Positions 8,150 to 16,901 of a stretch of 64,000 nt of DNA are shown one piece after another; within the stretch, counting starts at the first letter, position 1; every line of letters starts with the position of its first letter. The stretch comes from Myxococcus stipitatus. Its GTDB lineage: Bacteria > Myxococcota > Myxococcia > Myxococcales > Myxococcaceae. The stretch spans positions 3,286,001-3,350,000 of the forward strand of contig NZ_CP102770.1 in NCBI RefSeq assembly GCF_038561935.1. Direction: 5' to 3'. A model generated the notes under the pieces. The model was not told the DNA's origin. It saw only the letters and a program-made list of their open reading frames with translations, and made no database searches. The position numbers and the translations under genes were made by a program.

Positions 8150-9730
8150 TCAGCCGCTCGATTCGTTCCACTCCACCCGGTGGAGCACCAGGGGGGCGTC
8201 CTTCCCCTTGACCCGGGTGGGCGGCAGCGGCGCCAGGGGCCAGCGCGACTGCTCGAGTCGCGTGCGCGTGGACTCGGAGAGGACAATCTCCCCGGCGCGC
8301 GCGACACCACACACGCGACTGGCCACGTTGGTGACGTCGCCCAGGGTGGCGTACTGGAGGTAGCGCTCGGAGCCGATGTTGCCCGCGGCGGCGGGGCCGC
8401 TGTTGAGGCCCACGTGGATGCGCAGCTCGGGATGTCCTCTGGCGAGCAGTCGGGCATTGAGCCCTTGCAGGTCGCGCTGCATGTCCACCGCCGCGCGCAG
8501 GGCCCGGTCCGCGTCGTCGCCGCGGGAGAAGGGCGCGCCCCACACGGCCATCAGCGCGTCGCCGATGTACTTCTCCAGCGTCCCCTCGTGGCGGAACACG
8601 GCGTCCGCCATCACCGGGAAGTACGCGTTGAGCATGTCCACGACTTCACGGGGACGCAGGCTGGAGGACAGGGAGGTGAACTCGGAGATGTCCGCGAAGA
8701 GCACCGTCACCTCCGTCTCCACGACCTCCAGCGCCCCGCCGGGCGAGGTCTGGAGGCGGCGCACGACGTCCGGCGGGAAGAAGCGCAGATACGTGTTGCG
8801 CAGCACGGCCTCCTCTTCCAGCCGCTGCGTCAGGCGCACGTTGTCGATGGCGGCGGCCGCCTGGTGGGCGAACGCGGTGAGGAACTCCAGGTCCGCTTCC
8901 GTGAAGAGCCCACCGCGTGAGCGGTTGTCCACGTACAGCACGCCCAGCCGCGCGTCGCGAGATTGCAGCGGCACGCACATGGCGGAGTGGATGGACTGCG
9001 TGTGGATGGAGTCGGCGCTGTTCAGCCGGAGGTCTCGCAGGGCGTTGGAGTAGAGGGCCGCCATGCCATTCGCGTGCACGGAGTCGACGATGCTCTGGCT
9101 GAAGAAGTATCCTTGCGAGGGGCGCTGACCATCGGCCGAGCGCGCCACGCGAGGTCGCAGCCCGCCGGTGGTCTCGTCCTCGAGCAGCACCGCGGCGCGG
9201 TCCACGTCGAGGATGCGGAAGACGAGCTGGAGGATGCGCTCCAGCAGCGTGTCGAGCGGGACGGGCGAGGCGAGGAGCTGGGCCACGGCGAGCAACACCT
9301 GGAAGCGCTCCCGCGTGGTGTCGCCCTCCGTCGTGGGGCGGACCTTCAGCCGGGGCGACTCCAGCAGGGTCTCCTTGGAGGCCAGCGAGAAGCGCGTCTC
9401 CAGCGTCCGGGTGTGCAAGGGGCTCAGGGTGCCCTCGGTGTCACCGCCTCCGGCGAGGAGCTGGAACCACACCTCTCCGCACCGGAAGCTGTCCCCCGCC
9501 TGGAGCTCGCGGCGCTGCACGCGGGTGTCTCCGACGAAGGTGCCGTTCTTGCTCCCCTCGTCCACGAGCAGCACGCGAGCGCCGTCGCGCTCCAGCCGTG
9601 CATGACGCCGCGACAGGCTCTTGTGGAGCACGCAGACCGAGCACGCGTCGGTGCGGCCGAGGGTGGTGGTGCCCTCGGGCAAGAGGAGCTCCTGTTCGCC
9701 TTCCCGCCCGGGGTTGAGGATGAGGCGCAT
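8150..9730 (-). CDS. FHA-GAF-class III adenylate cyclase
   Basis: A 526-residue cytoplasmic cyclase. The ATG at 9730 begins the FHA domain (about 1-90) with GRTD, SLSRRHAR and SKNGTF, the phosphothreonine-binding signature. A GAF domain follows (about 150-310). The C-terminal class III catalytic domain (about 340-510) has FADISEFT and GDALMAVW, which supply the two metal-binding Asp residues, and substrate-recognition motifs EKYIGD (Lys) and YATLGDVTN (Asp), which favour ATP over GTP. It therefore probably makes cAMP, gated by a small ligand at GAF and by docking to a phosphorylated Ser/Thr-kinase target at FHA, a common theme in myxobacteria. Its stop lies 73 bp before the thrA leader on the same strand. 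Confidence 0.93.
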   Translation of the reverse strand: MRLILNPGREGEQELLLPEGTTTLGRTDACSVCVLHKSLSRRHARLERDGARVLLVDEGSKNGTFVGDTRVQRRELQAGDSFRCGEVWFQLLAGGGDTEGTLSPLHTRTLETRFSLASKETLLESPRLKVRPTTEGDTTRERFQVLLAVAQLLASPVPLDTLLERILQLVFRILDVDRAAVLLEDETTGGLRPRVARSADGQRPSQGYFFSQSIVDSVHANGMAALYSNALRDLRLNSADSIHTQSIHSAMCVPLQSRDARLGVLYVDNRSRGGLFTEADLEFLTAFAHQAAAAIDNVRLTQRLEEEAVLRNTYLRFFPPDVVRRLQTSPGGALEVVETEVTVLFADISEFTSLSSSLRPREVVDMLNAYFPVMADAVFRHEGTLEKYIGDALMAVWGAPFSRGDDADRALRAAVDMQRDLQGLNARLLARGHPELRIHVGLNSGPAAAGNIGSERYLQYATLGDVTNVASRVCGVARAGEIVLSESTRTRLEQSRWPLAPLPPTRVKGKDAPLVLHRVEWNESSG

Positions 9731-9942
9731 GGAGCGCGGGATGGTACACCCGCGGCTGAACCCTCCGAAGGAAGTGGCCAGGGCGCTTCGGTGCCCGCGA
9801 GGTGGCGGAGACCCGGGAGCCATCCGCCCCTCGGGAACCGCTTGGCTCGGGCCCTCGCGGGTGTGGATTGGCGCGTTCGTTCAAGCCCGCTCGGGCCCGC
9901 GTTCCTACCGTGGCGAGCAAGCCATCTCCTGGGAGGACTCGC

Positions 9943-10860
9943 ATGGACGCGCCCGCTTCGCCCTCGTCTGCTCACCGTCGCTTCAGGCTCATGCCGCCGG
10001 GGTGGTGGCTCTCGCTCGTGCTCATGGGGTGGGTGGGGGCGTGGGGATGCGCCACGCCGCCAGCTCGGCGCGTCGTGTTTCCTTCCGCGCCGCTCTCCGC
10101 CGCCGAGGTCCAGGCACCTGGGACGGTGCTGATGGTCCTCTCCGCCGCGTCCAAGCAGACGCTCGCGGATGGGAGCACGCGGCCGACGGGCGTGTTCTTG
10201 AATGAGTTCTACGAGCCCTATCGAGCGCTCATCGACGCGGGCTACGACGTGGTGCTCGCGACGCCGGGAGGACAGCCGCCGACGTTCGACCCGGAGGGGA
10301 TGAAGCCTTCATATTGGGAGGCGCATCCGGAGGGGCTCGCCGAGGCCCAGGCGCTGCTGACGCGACTGCCCGCGCCGCTCTCCCTGTCGGAGGTCCGCCA
10401 ACGCGCGGAGACCTTCCAGGCCCTGCTCATTCCGGGAGGGCAGGGCGTCATGGTGGACCTGCTGGGGGATGTGGAGCTGCATGGATTGTTGGTCGACTTC
10501 GGGGCCACGTCGCGTCCGGTGGGGCTCGTGTGCCATGCGCCCGCGCTCCTGGCGCGACTGTCGGCGGAGCGGAGTCCGTTCACGGGGCGGCGCGTCACCT
10601 CCGTCTCGGGCTTCGAGGAGTGGTACATCGAGACGTTCGTCATGGGGGCGCGCGCGCAGGTGCGAGGCATCGGCTCGGGGTTGGAGGAGGCGGGGTTCCA
10701 TCACGAGACGGCCTTTCCAGGCCGCTCGCGGGCCGTGCGAGACTGCAACCTGGTGACGAGCCAGAACCCTTTCTCCGGCACGGACTTCAATGCCCTCTTC
10801 CTCGCGGCGCTCACGGACTGGCGCAACGCGGGGCGGTGCGAACAGGGCGCCTCGCATTGA
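9943..10860 (+). CDS. DJ-1/PfpI-family lipoprotein
   Basis: A 305-residue protein. The ATG at 9943 follows a GGGAGGA ribosome binding site and encodes a lipoprotein signal ending in WVGAWGC (Cys36). The rest is a DJ-1/PfpI glutamine-amidotransferase-like fold: FYEPYRALIDAGYDV with the conserved Glu91, LLIPGGQG, and the nucleophile elbow LVCHAP with Cys197-His198. Relatives include Hsp31-type glyoxalase III and chaperone proteins, which detoxify methylglyoxal, but most are cytoplasmic. Export to the cell envelope is unusual and the substrate cannot be inferred. The AraC-type regulator begins 16 bp downstream, so the pair forms an operon. Confidence 0.86.
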   Translation: MDAPASPSSAHRRFRLMPPGWWLSLVLMGWVGAWGCATPPARRVVFPSAPLSAAEVQAPGTVLMVLSAASKQTLADGSTRPTGVFLNEFYEPYRALIDAGYDVVLATPGGQPPTFDPEGMKPSYWEAHPEGLAEAQALLTRLPAPLSLSEVRQRAETFQALLIPGGQGVMVDLLGDVELHGLLVDFGATSRPVGLVCHAPALLARLSAERSPFTGRRVTSVSGFEEWYIETFVMGARAQVRGIGSGLEEAGFHHETAFPGRSRAVRDCNLVTSQNPFSGTDFNALFLAALTDWRNAGRCEQGASH

Positions 10861-10876
10861 TGAGGAGAGGCTGGAC

Positions 10877-11806
10877 ATGGAGGACCAGGGCGTCATGACG
10901 AGCTCGGCGTTGACCGCCGTGCTGAAGGCCGCCGTCGCGCGGGAGCATCCCGGGATTCTCACGGAGGGGCGCGACAAGCTCTCCCTCCTCCAGGACGTCA
11001 TGGACGCCCACGGCTGGCGCCCGGTGCTGGAGCTGGGGCGGGCGCTGCGGGTGCTGTCGGGGCACCCCGTGCTGCGCGCGCTCAGCGCGGGACAGACGCC
11101 TCGGCACACGGTGGAGCGGTGGTGCACCCTCGAGCGCTTCATGCACTCGCGTCACCGGACCCGGCTCATCGAGGAGGACCCGGCCCAAGCCCGGATGACG
11201 CTGCGCCACGTGGCCATCGACGGTGGAAGGATTCGCGTCGTCAACGACCTGTTCATCTGGGGCGTCCTCGTCGCCATCCTGGAGACGGCGGGCTTCACGG
11301 GACTCACGGTGTCGCTCGCGTCCACCTCCGGCGCCGCCGTTGTCATCCATGGCGGGAAGCCTCGCGTCGGCCCCAGGACGCTGCCCCCGGTGACGGACGT
11401 GGCCACCTTCACGTGGGACCCCACGCGACGGACCTCGCCTCCCTTGCGCGCCCCTTCAGCGGAAGGCGCGAACGGCCAGGTTCGCGACCGCCTCCAGTCC
11501 CTCATGCGCGGAGACCTGCTGCACTCCTGGACGCTCGAAGAGAGCGCGCGTCGGCTCACCCTGTCGCGCCGTTCGCTTCAACGGGCACTGCACGAGGAAG
11601 GGACGAGCTTCTCGGAGACCCTGCAACGCTCCCGCGTCGACGCCGCGCACACGCTCCTCGCCGATGCGAGCCTGTCGCTCACCGACGTCGCGTTCTGCAC
11701 GGGCTTCTCCGACCAGGCGCACTTCTCCCGGACGTTCCGGAAGTACAACGACGTCCCTCCGTCGGCGCTTCGGGACCTCGTGCACTCGAAGGCCGCCCCG
11801 CGCTGA
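10877..11806 (+). CDS. AraC-family transcriptional regulator
   Basis: A 309-residue regulator starting at an ATG behind GAGGAGAGG, 16 bp after the DJ-1-like gene. The N-terminal 200 residues resemble the ligand-binding arm of OruR/ArgR-type AraC proteins (variable, no cupin motif seen). The C-terminal double helix-turn-helix spans about residues 215-300: a first helix pair around ESARRLTLSRRSLQRAL and the family signature LTDVAFCTGFSDQAHFSRTF. It probably controls the adjacent lipoprotein gene or a detoxification response. The inducer is unknown. Confidence 0.9.
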   Translation: MEDQGVMTSSALTAVLKAAVAREHPGILTEGRDKLSLLQDVMDAHGWRPVLELGRALRVLSGHPVLRALSAGQTPRHTVERWCTLERFMHSRHRTRLIEEDPAQARMTLRHVAIDGGRIRVVNDLFIWGVLVAILETAGFTGLTVSLASTSGAAVVIHGGKPRVGPRTLPPVTDVATFTWDPTRRTSPPLRAPSAEGANGQVRDRLQSLMRGDLLHSWTLEESARRLTLSRRSLQRALHEEGTSFSETLQRSRVDAAHTLLADASLSLTDVAFCTGFSDQAHFSRTFRKYNDVPPSALRDLVHSKAAPR

Positions 11807-11897
11807 AGCTCCTCCCGCGAGACGGAGAAGGGGAGGAGACCCGAGAGCACCGTCGAGGCGGGTGCCTCGTCTGGCCCAGGAAGGTCGCCCCCCGAGA

Positions 11898-11920
11898 GGA
11901 CCGCCCGCGAGGGGCGGTCC
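11898..11920. terminator. Bidirectional terminator hairpin
   Basis: A perfect 9-bp GC-rich stem (11898-11906 with 11912-11920) with a 5-nt loop lies between the convergent araC-type gene and the phosphate transporter gene. No T-run flanks it. Confidence 0.5.
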
Positions 11921-11927
11921 CGCACCT

Positions 11928-12953
11928 TCACCCCACCAGCTTCACGACCACCTGGGTCAGCCCGTAGACGAGCGCCGCCATGATCGCGGCCGCGGGGATG
12001 GTGAACACCCAGGCCCAGATGATGCGCCCGGCCACGCCCCACTTCACCGCGCGCCAGCCTCGCGTCGCGCCCACACCGACGATGGCTCCGGTGATGGTGT
12101 GCGTGGTGGAGACGGGGATGCCCGCCGCCGCCAGCGCGATGATGGTGACGCCGCCACCCGTCTCCGCGCTGAAACCACCGATGGGCGCCAGCTTCGTGAG
12201 GCTGTGTCCCATGGTGCGCACGATGCGCCAGCCGCCGAAGAACGTCCCCATGGCGATGGCCGCATGACAGGAGATGATCATCCACCAGTCGATGTGGAAC
12301 GGGCGGTCCTTCCAGATGGTGCCGAAGAGCACCACCGCGATGATGCCCATCACCTTCTGCGCGTCGTTGGTGCCGTGGCTGAAGGAGAAGATGGCGGACG
12401 AGACGAGCTGGAGCCGGCGGAACCACACGTCCACGTAGCGCGGCGTCTGCTTGTGCACCGCCCACGTGCTCACCAGCATCAGCGAGGTGCCCAGCACCAT
12501 GCCGATGAGGGGCGACAGCACGATGAAGGCGGCGATCTTCGCGATGCCCGAGCCCACCAGGCCCTGGAAGCTCAGCACCGGCAGCGTCGCGCCAATCATG
12601 CCGCCAGCGAGCGCGTGCGACGACGAGGAGGGCAGGCCCCACCACCACGTCAGCAGGTTCCAGGCGATGGCGCCCATGAGCGCCGCGAAGATGACGGACA
12701 GCACCGCGTTGGGGCCGGCGGCGCGGAGCATCTCGAAGTTGATGATGCCCTTGCCCATCGTGTTGGCGACGTGGACGCCTCCACCAAACGCGGCGATGAA
12801 GTTGAAGAAGGCGGCCCAGGCCACGGCCAGGTTCGGCGACAACACCCGAGTGGAGACCACGGTGGCGATGGAGTTCGCCGCATCGTGGAATCCATTGATG
12901 AAGTCGAAGACGAGGGCCACTCCGACGATGAGGATGACGGCGGCGAGTAGCAT
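11928..12953 (-). CDS. pit: Inorganic phosphate transporter (PiT family)
   Basis: A 341-residue, highly hydrophobic membrane protein of the PiT family, cation-coupled low-affinity phosphate carriers. It shows both internally duplicated signature regions: FDFINGFHDAANSIATVVSTR near the N-terminus and FSFSHGTNDAQKVMGII in the second half, each carrying the conserved GxxDAxN/GTNDAQ core that binds the substrate and cation. About ten transmembrane segments are apparent. It starts 1 bp after the DUF47 (PhoU-like) stop codon, so the two are translationally linked, as in many bacteria where the DUF47 protein modulates the transporter. No clear Pho box was recognised upstream of the operon. Confidence 0.95.
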   Translation of the reverse strand: MLLAAVILIVGVALVFDFINGFHDAANSIATVVSTRVLSPNLAVAWAAFFNFIAAFGGGVHVANTMGKGIINFEMLRAAGPNAVLSVIFAALMGAIAWNLLTWWWGLPSSSSHALAGGMIGATLPVLSFQGLVGSGIAKIAAFIVLSPLIGMVLGTSLMLVSTWAVHKQTPRYVDVWFRRLQLVSSAIFSFSHGTNDAQKVMGIIAVVLFGTIWKDRPFHIDWWMIISCHAAIAMGTFFGGWRIVRTMGHSLTKLAPIGGFSAETGGGVTIIALAAAGIPVSTTHTITGAIVGVGATRGWRAVKWGVAGRIIWAWVFTIPAAAIMAALVYGLTQVVVKLVG

Positions 12954-12954
12954 C

Positions 12955-13581
12955 TCAGGAGTGCTCCAGCACCACGCCTTCGATGACGTTCGCCACGCCC
13001 TGACACTTGTCCGTGGCGGTCTCGATGAGGTCGTAGATCTCCTTCCACTTGATGATGGTCAGAGTGTCGACCCCGCTCTTGAAGAGGCGGCCCAATCCCG
13101 AGCGGAGGACCTCGTCCGCCTGGGCCTCCAGCTTCTTGACCTCCTTGCAGCCCGCCAGGATCTGCTCCGGCTTCTTGATGAGCCGCAGCGCCGCCACCAC
13201 CTCCTGCACCTTCTGCGCGGACAGCACGAGCAGCCGCGACAGCTCCGTGGCGTCCGGCAGACTGCTCTGGATTTCGTAGTAGTGCAGTCGCGCCGCCGCC
13301 GCGTTGGTCAGGTCCAACACGTCGTCGATACGTGACAGCAGCGTGTGGATCTGCGCCCGGTCGAACGGGGTGATGAACTGCTTGTGCAGGCGGTTGAAGG
13401 CGGTGTGGGTCACCTCGTCGCCTTGGTGCTCCACGTCCTTGAGCGCACGCACGCGCTCAGGCACGTCGCGGTAGTCGCTCAGCAGTTCATGCAGCATCTT
13501 CGCGCCTTGCACAGTGGCGGCGCATTGCTTGTCGAAGTCGTCGAAGAACTCGTCCGACTTGGGCATCAGCCTTTCGAGCAT
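12955..13581 (-). CDS. DUF47 / PhoU-like phosphate transport regulator
   Basis: A 208-residue, all-helical protein of the DUF47 (PhoU_div) family, first gene of a two-gene operon with the PiT transporter. The start at 13581 has a strong ribosome binding site (GGGAGGGAG). Conserved features include KDVEHQGDEVTH, an ExxxD metal-binding pattern typical of PhoU bundles, RIDDVLDLTNAAAARL and the C-terminal EIYDLIETATDKCQGVANV. In other bacteria these proteins associate with PiT carriers at the membrane and tune phosphate uptake; that role is assumed from the family and the 1-bp gene spacing. Confidence 0.93.
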   Translation of the reverse strand: MLERLMPKSDEFFDDFDKQCAATVQGAKMLHELLSDYRDVPERVRALKDVEHQGDEVTHTAFNRLHKQFITPFDRAQIHTLLSRIDDVLDLTNAAAARLHYYEIQSSLPDATELSRLLVLSAQKVQEVVAALRLIKKPEQILAGCKEVKKLEAQADEVLRSGLGRLFKSGVDTLTIIKWKEIYDLIETATDKCQGVANVIEGVVLEHS

Positions 13582-13815
13582 CGCTCCCTCCCGGGTGGGC
13601 GCGTCCGGCCGTCACCTGCTTGTGACGGTGCCGTGGCGCGCCCGTGACTACCTCACCTGGGGGGATTCGCCACAGATCCTTTTTGACTTGCAACGGGACG
13701 GGACGCCGCAAGGGGCGTCCGGCTCCCTGGCTGGTGCTACAGGTCTGCTCTGGGAGCGCCCCCGGAGTCATACCGCCTGGCTGCCTTGGGGCATTAGCCG
13801 GGGGCGGGGCGTGCA

Positions 13816-14142
13816 TCAGAGATGCGCGCGCAGCTCCTCTTCCAGCCGGGCCCGGGGCCGGGCGCCCACGAGCTGTTGCACCACCTTTCCCTCCTTGAAG
13901 AGCAGCAGCGAGGGCAGGGCGCGGATGCCATAGCGCTCGGCGGTCTCCTGGTGGTCGTCCACGTTGATCTGGGTGACCTTCAGCCGGCCCCGGTACTCGG
14001 AGGCGAGGGTCTCCAGGATGGGGGAGATGGCGCGGCACGGCGGGCACCAGGTGGCGGTGAAGTCCACCAGGACCGGCTCCTGGGCCTCCAGCACCTCGTG
14101 TTGGAACTGCGCGTCGCCCAGCTCGATGACGTCCTTGGCCAT
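13816..14142 (-). CDS. trxA: Thioredoxin with CPPC active site
   Basis: A 108-residue classic single-domain thioredoxin. The ATG at 14142 has a GGAGGA ribosome binding site; an upstream in-frame ATG at 14241 adds a tail with no family match. The fold is complete: VLVDFTATWCPPCRAISP with the redox Cys33/Cys36, INVDDHQETAERYGI, and the cis-proline loop RALPSLLLFKEGK. The active site is CPPC rather than the usual CGPC, which is expected to shift redox potential and substrate range. There is no signal peptide, so it is cytoplasmic. It stands alone between the phosphate operon and a LysR gene. Confidence 0.93.
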   Translation of the reverse strand: MAKDVIELGDAQFQHEVLEAQEPVLVDFTATWCPPCRAISPILETLASEYRGRLKVTQINVDDHQETAERYGIRALPSLLLFKEGKVVQQLVGARPRARLEEELRAHL

Positions 14143-14250
14143 GTTCTGTCCTCCAGGGTGAGGCACGGCCTTCAGGCCGCGCCCGGATGGAGGAGGTGTA
14201 GTGGCCAGGGGGCGCTGGAACGAGAGGCCCTGGCGGAACACTGGGTTGCG

Positions 14251-15192
14251 TCAGGAGCCCTGGCGCGAGCGCGCGGCCGGGGCGTCCTCCTCCCAGGGCA
14301 ATGCCGCGCCGCGTTCCGCGAGGAGCGTCAGGAAGGCTCGCACCTTCGGCGGGAGCTGTCGGCTGCTGGGGTACACGGCGTAGATGGGGATGCCGGGGGG
14401 CGTCTCGGGCTGCAGCACGGGGACGAGGAGGCCGCCTCGGACATCGTCGACGACGAGCGAGGTGGGCAGCCGCACCACGCCCAGCCCCGAGCGCGCCGCG
14501 GCCTGTCCCGCGCGCACGCTGGGGACTCGCAGCCGGCCGGACACGGGGACACTTCGCGCGCCGCGTCCTTCTCCGAAGAACCAGACCTCGTCCGTGCCGG
14601 GCTCGGCGAGGAGGACGCAGTCATGGCCTTGCAGGTCCGCGGGGGTGCGCGGGGTGCCGTGGCGGGAGAGGTACGCGGGGCTGGCGTAGTACCCGGTGCG
14701 CAGCCGGCCGAGCTTGCGCGCCACCAGCGAGGAGTCCGCGAGGGGGCCGGTGCGCAGCGCCAGGTCGTACTCCTGGGCGATGAGGTCCACGTGGGCCTCG
14801 GCGAGGGAGAGCTCCACGCGCAGGAGGGGGTGGCGCAGGAGCAGCTCGGCGACGAGGGGCGTGAGCAGCTCTCCGAGGAGCGAGAGCGTGGCGATGCGCA
14901 GGGTGCCCTGGGGTGTGGCGCGGGCCTCGCCCATGGCGCGGTTCACCTCGCGGGCCTCGGAGACCAGGCGGGTGCAGTGGGCGAGGTAGTCGCGGCCGGC
15001 CTCGGTGAGGCGGAGGTGTCTGGGGTTGCGCTCGACGAGGCGGACGCCCAGGCGCTCCTCGAGGGCGGAGAGGCGGCGGCTCACGGTGGACTTGCGCAGG
15101 CCCAGGCGCTGGGCCGCGGCGGTGAGGCCGCCCGACGTCACCACCTCCGCGAAGAGGAGCATGTCATCCAGCAGGGGAGGGCTTGGAGGCAC
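14251..15192 (-). CDS. LysR-family transcriptional regulator
   Basis: A 313-residue LysR-type regulator. The N-terminal winged helix-turn-helix (about 8-68) reads AEVVTSGGLTAAAQRLGLRK then STVSRRLSALEERLGVRLVER. The effector-binding domain (about 95-295) is of the CrgA/DmlR-like subgroup, with YDLALRTGPLADSSLVARKL. The frame opens with GTG at 15192; the internal ATG ten codons later is a plausible alternative because the upstream ribosome binding site is weak. It is divergent from dusA across 110 bp. LysR genes often control a divergent neighbour, but a tRNA-modification gene would be an unusual target, so the true regulon is unknown. Confidence 0.92.
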   Translation of the reverse strand: MPPSPPLLDDMLLFAEVVTSGGLTAAAQRLGLRKSTVSRRLSALEERLGVRLVERNPRHLRLTEAGRDYLAHCTRLVSEAREVNRAMGEARATPQGTLRIATLSLLGELLTPLVAELLLRHPLLRVELSLAEAHVDLIAQEYDLALRTGPLADSSLVARKLGRLRTGYYASPAYLSRHGTPRTPADLQGHDCVLLAEPGTDEVWFFGEGRGARSVPVSGRLRVPSVRAGQAAARSGLGVVRLPTSLVVDDVRGGLLVPVLQPETPPGIPIYAVYPSSRQLPPKVRAFLTLLAERGAALPWEEDAPAARSRQGS

Positions 15193-15302
15193 GGTGGGAG
15201 ATTAACCGTTGGACTTCACTGGGGGGTGGGCATGCGAGGGAAACCCGGGTAGATGCAGGCGAGGGACCTCGGGATATCCGGCCCCTGCCTCCGAGTTGAC
15301 TC

Positions 15303-16301
15303 ATGATGCCTTCCCGCCCCATGCCGTTGTGTGTCGCGCCGATGATGGATTGGACGGACCGGCACTGCCGCTACTTCCACCGTCAAATCAGCCGGCACAC
15401 GCTCTTGTACACGGAGATGTTGACCACGGGCGCGGTGCTGCATGGCGACCGGGAGCGGCTCCTGGGCTACGAGCCGGCCGAGCACCCCGTGGCCATCCAG
15501 CTGGGCGGGTCGGAGCCGGAGGCGCTGGCGGAGGCCGCGCGCATCGCGGAGGCGTGGGGTTACGACGAGGTGAACCTCAACGTGGGGTGTCCCAGCGACC
15601 GGGTGCAGTCGGGTCGGTTCGGGGCGTGCTTGATGGCGGAGCCGGAGCTGGTGGCGCGGTTGGTGGCGGCCATGCGGGCAGCGGTGCGCATCCCGGTGAC
15701 GGTGAAGTCGCGCATCGCCATCGATGAGTTGGAGGAGTGGCCCACGCTGGAGCGCTTCGTGCGGCTGATTGCGGCGGAGGGCTGCACGCGGTTCATCGTC
15801 CATGCGCGCAAGGCGTGGCTCCAGGGGTTGAGCCCGAAGGAGAACCGCGATGTGCCGCCGCTGCGCTACGAGCTGGTGCACCAACTCAAGCAGGAGCTGC
15901 CGCACCTGGACATCAGCATCAACGGGGGCATCAAGACGCTGGACGCGGCCGCGGAGCACCTGACGAAGGTGGACGGGGTGATGATCGGGCGCGCCGTCTA
16001 TGAGAACCCCTACCTGCTCGCGGAGGCGGACCGTCGCTTCTTCGGAGCGCAAGAGGCGCCCCGTGCGCGGCACGAGGTCGTCGAGGCGATGTTGCCGTAC
16101 ATCGAGCGGAGCCGTCAGCGGGGAGCACCGCTCAGCTCGGTGACGCGGCACATGCTGGGGTTGTTCCAGGGGCTGCCCGGTGCGCGTGCGTGGCGCAGAC
16201 ACTTGAGCGAGAACGCGCACAAGCCGGGAGCGGGGCCGGAGGTGGTGGTGGCCGCGCTCGCGAAGGTGCGCCGGGAGCCGGAGTCGGTGGCCGCGGCCTG
16301 A
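15303..16301 (+). CDS. dusA: tRNA-dihydrouridine synthase A
   Basis: A 332-residue FMN-dependent TIM-barrel enzyme that reduces uridine 20/20a in the D-loop of tRNA with NADPH. Seen features: VAPMMDWTDRHCRYF at the FMN site, IQLGGSEPEAL, the signature VNLNVGCPSDRVQSGRFGAC with the catalytic Cys, VKSRIAID, FIVHARKAWLQGLSPKENR (typical of DusA rather than DusB/C) and INGGIKTLD with the phosphate-binding IGRAVYENPYLL. Length and motif order match the DusA group. The gene is monocistronic, converging on the immunity gene 7 bp downstream. Confidence 0.95.
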   Translation: MMPSRPMPLCVAPMMDWTDRHCRYFHRQISRHTLLYTEMLTTGAVLHGDRERLLGYEPAEHPVAIQLGGSEPEALAEAARIAEAWGYDEVNLNVGCPSDRVQSGRFGACLMAEPELVARLVAAMRAAVRIPVTVKSRIAIDELEEWPTLERFVRLIAAEGCTRFIVHARKAWLQGLSPKENRDVPPLRYELVHQLKQELPHLDISINGGIKTLDAAAEHLTKVDGVMIGRAVYENPYLLAEADRRFFGAQEAPRARHEVVEAMLPYIERSRQRGAPLSSVTRHMLGLFQGLPGARAWRRHLSENAHKPGAGPEVVVAALAKVRREPESVAAA

Positions 16302-16307
16302 GGGCGG

Positions 16308-16883
16308 TCAGACTTCCTCGAACTCCGCGCCCGTGACATGGGCGCGCTCCAGGGCGTCCTTGATGTCCTGGGAGACGATGAGGACGCCGGTCCATCCCCA
16401 GGTGCGGAAGACCTTCGCGTCGCCGACCCGGGTGGGGTCGATGCGCATGCCGTAGACGCTGCGGTACTTGCCGAGCTTGTCCGGGCGCTCGTCCTCGGGC
16501 TTCCAGTACAGCACCTCTTCCGAGGCTTCATCGTCGATGCATCGGACAAGCCGTGTCGCCACGAGGATGAGGTACTGGTCGGGGCAGCCCTGGATGTCCA
16601 CGGGGATGAGCTGCACGTCGTTGGGGGCCAGCTCCGCGAAGAGGGTGGCGACCTTGACGTGGACAACGGGCGTCATCCCCGCGCCTGCGGTGCTGTAGTC
16701 CAGCGGATGGCCGGGCTCGTCGATGGGGATTGTCAGACGGCCAGAGACTCTGGCGGGGCGGCCTGATGTGAACTCTCTCCAGTCCTCCACCTCGTGGCCT
16801 TGCGCGTCCAGCGGCTCGTCCAAGGACCATTTCCCGCTGCGCATCTCAGGCTTGAGCCTGAAGTATCGCGAATGGTTTTTCAT
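16308..16883 (-). CDS. Imm11-family immunity protein
   Basis: A 191-residue protein that fits the Imm11 (Imm_MXAN_0049, formerly DUF1629) family. Supporting points are the N-terminal YFRLKPE, the central VDIQGCPDQYLILVATRLV and the C-terminal FRTWGWTGVLIVSQDIKDALE, which match the family layout, and its position 18 bp after the polymorphic toxin gene on the same strand. By analogy with Myxococcus sit loci it should neutralise the neighbouring toxin in the cytoplasm of sister cells. It has no signal peptide and appears intact although the toxin gene is frameshifted. Confidence 0.85.
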   Translation of the reverse strand: MKNHSRYFRLKPEMRSGKWSLDEPLDAQGHEVEDWREFTSGRPARVSGRLTIPIDEPGHPLDYSTAGAGMTPVVHVKVATLFAELAPNDVQLIPVDIQGCPDQYLILVATRLVRCIDDEASEEVLYWKPEDERPDKLGKYRSVYGMRIDPTRVGDAKVFRTWGWTGVLIVSQDIKDALERAHVTGAEFEEV

Positions 16884-16901
16884 GGGGATTGCTTGAGGGC
16901 C

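Noticed and set aside
13701..13720. 7-bp hairpin as a riboswitch or Pho-regulated element upstream of the phosphate operon
   Set aside because: A single GC hairpin without conserved neighbours or a Pho-box-like direct repeat; not enough to call.
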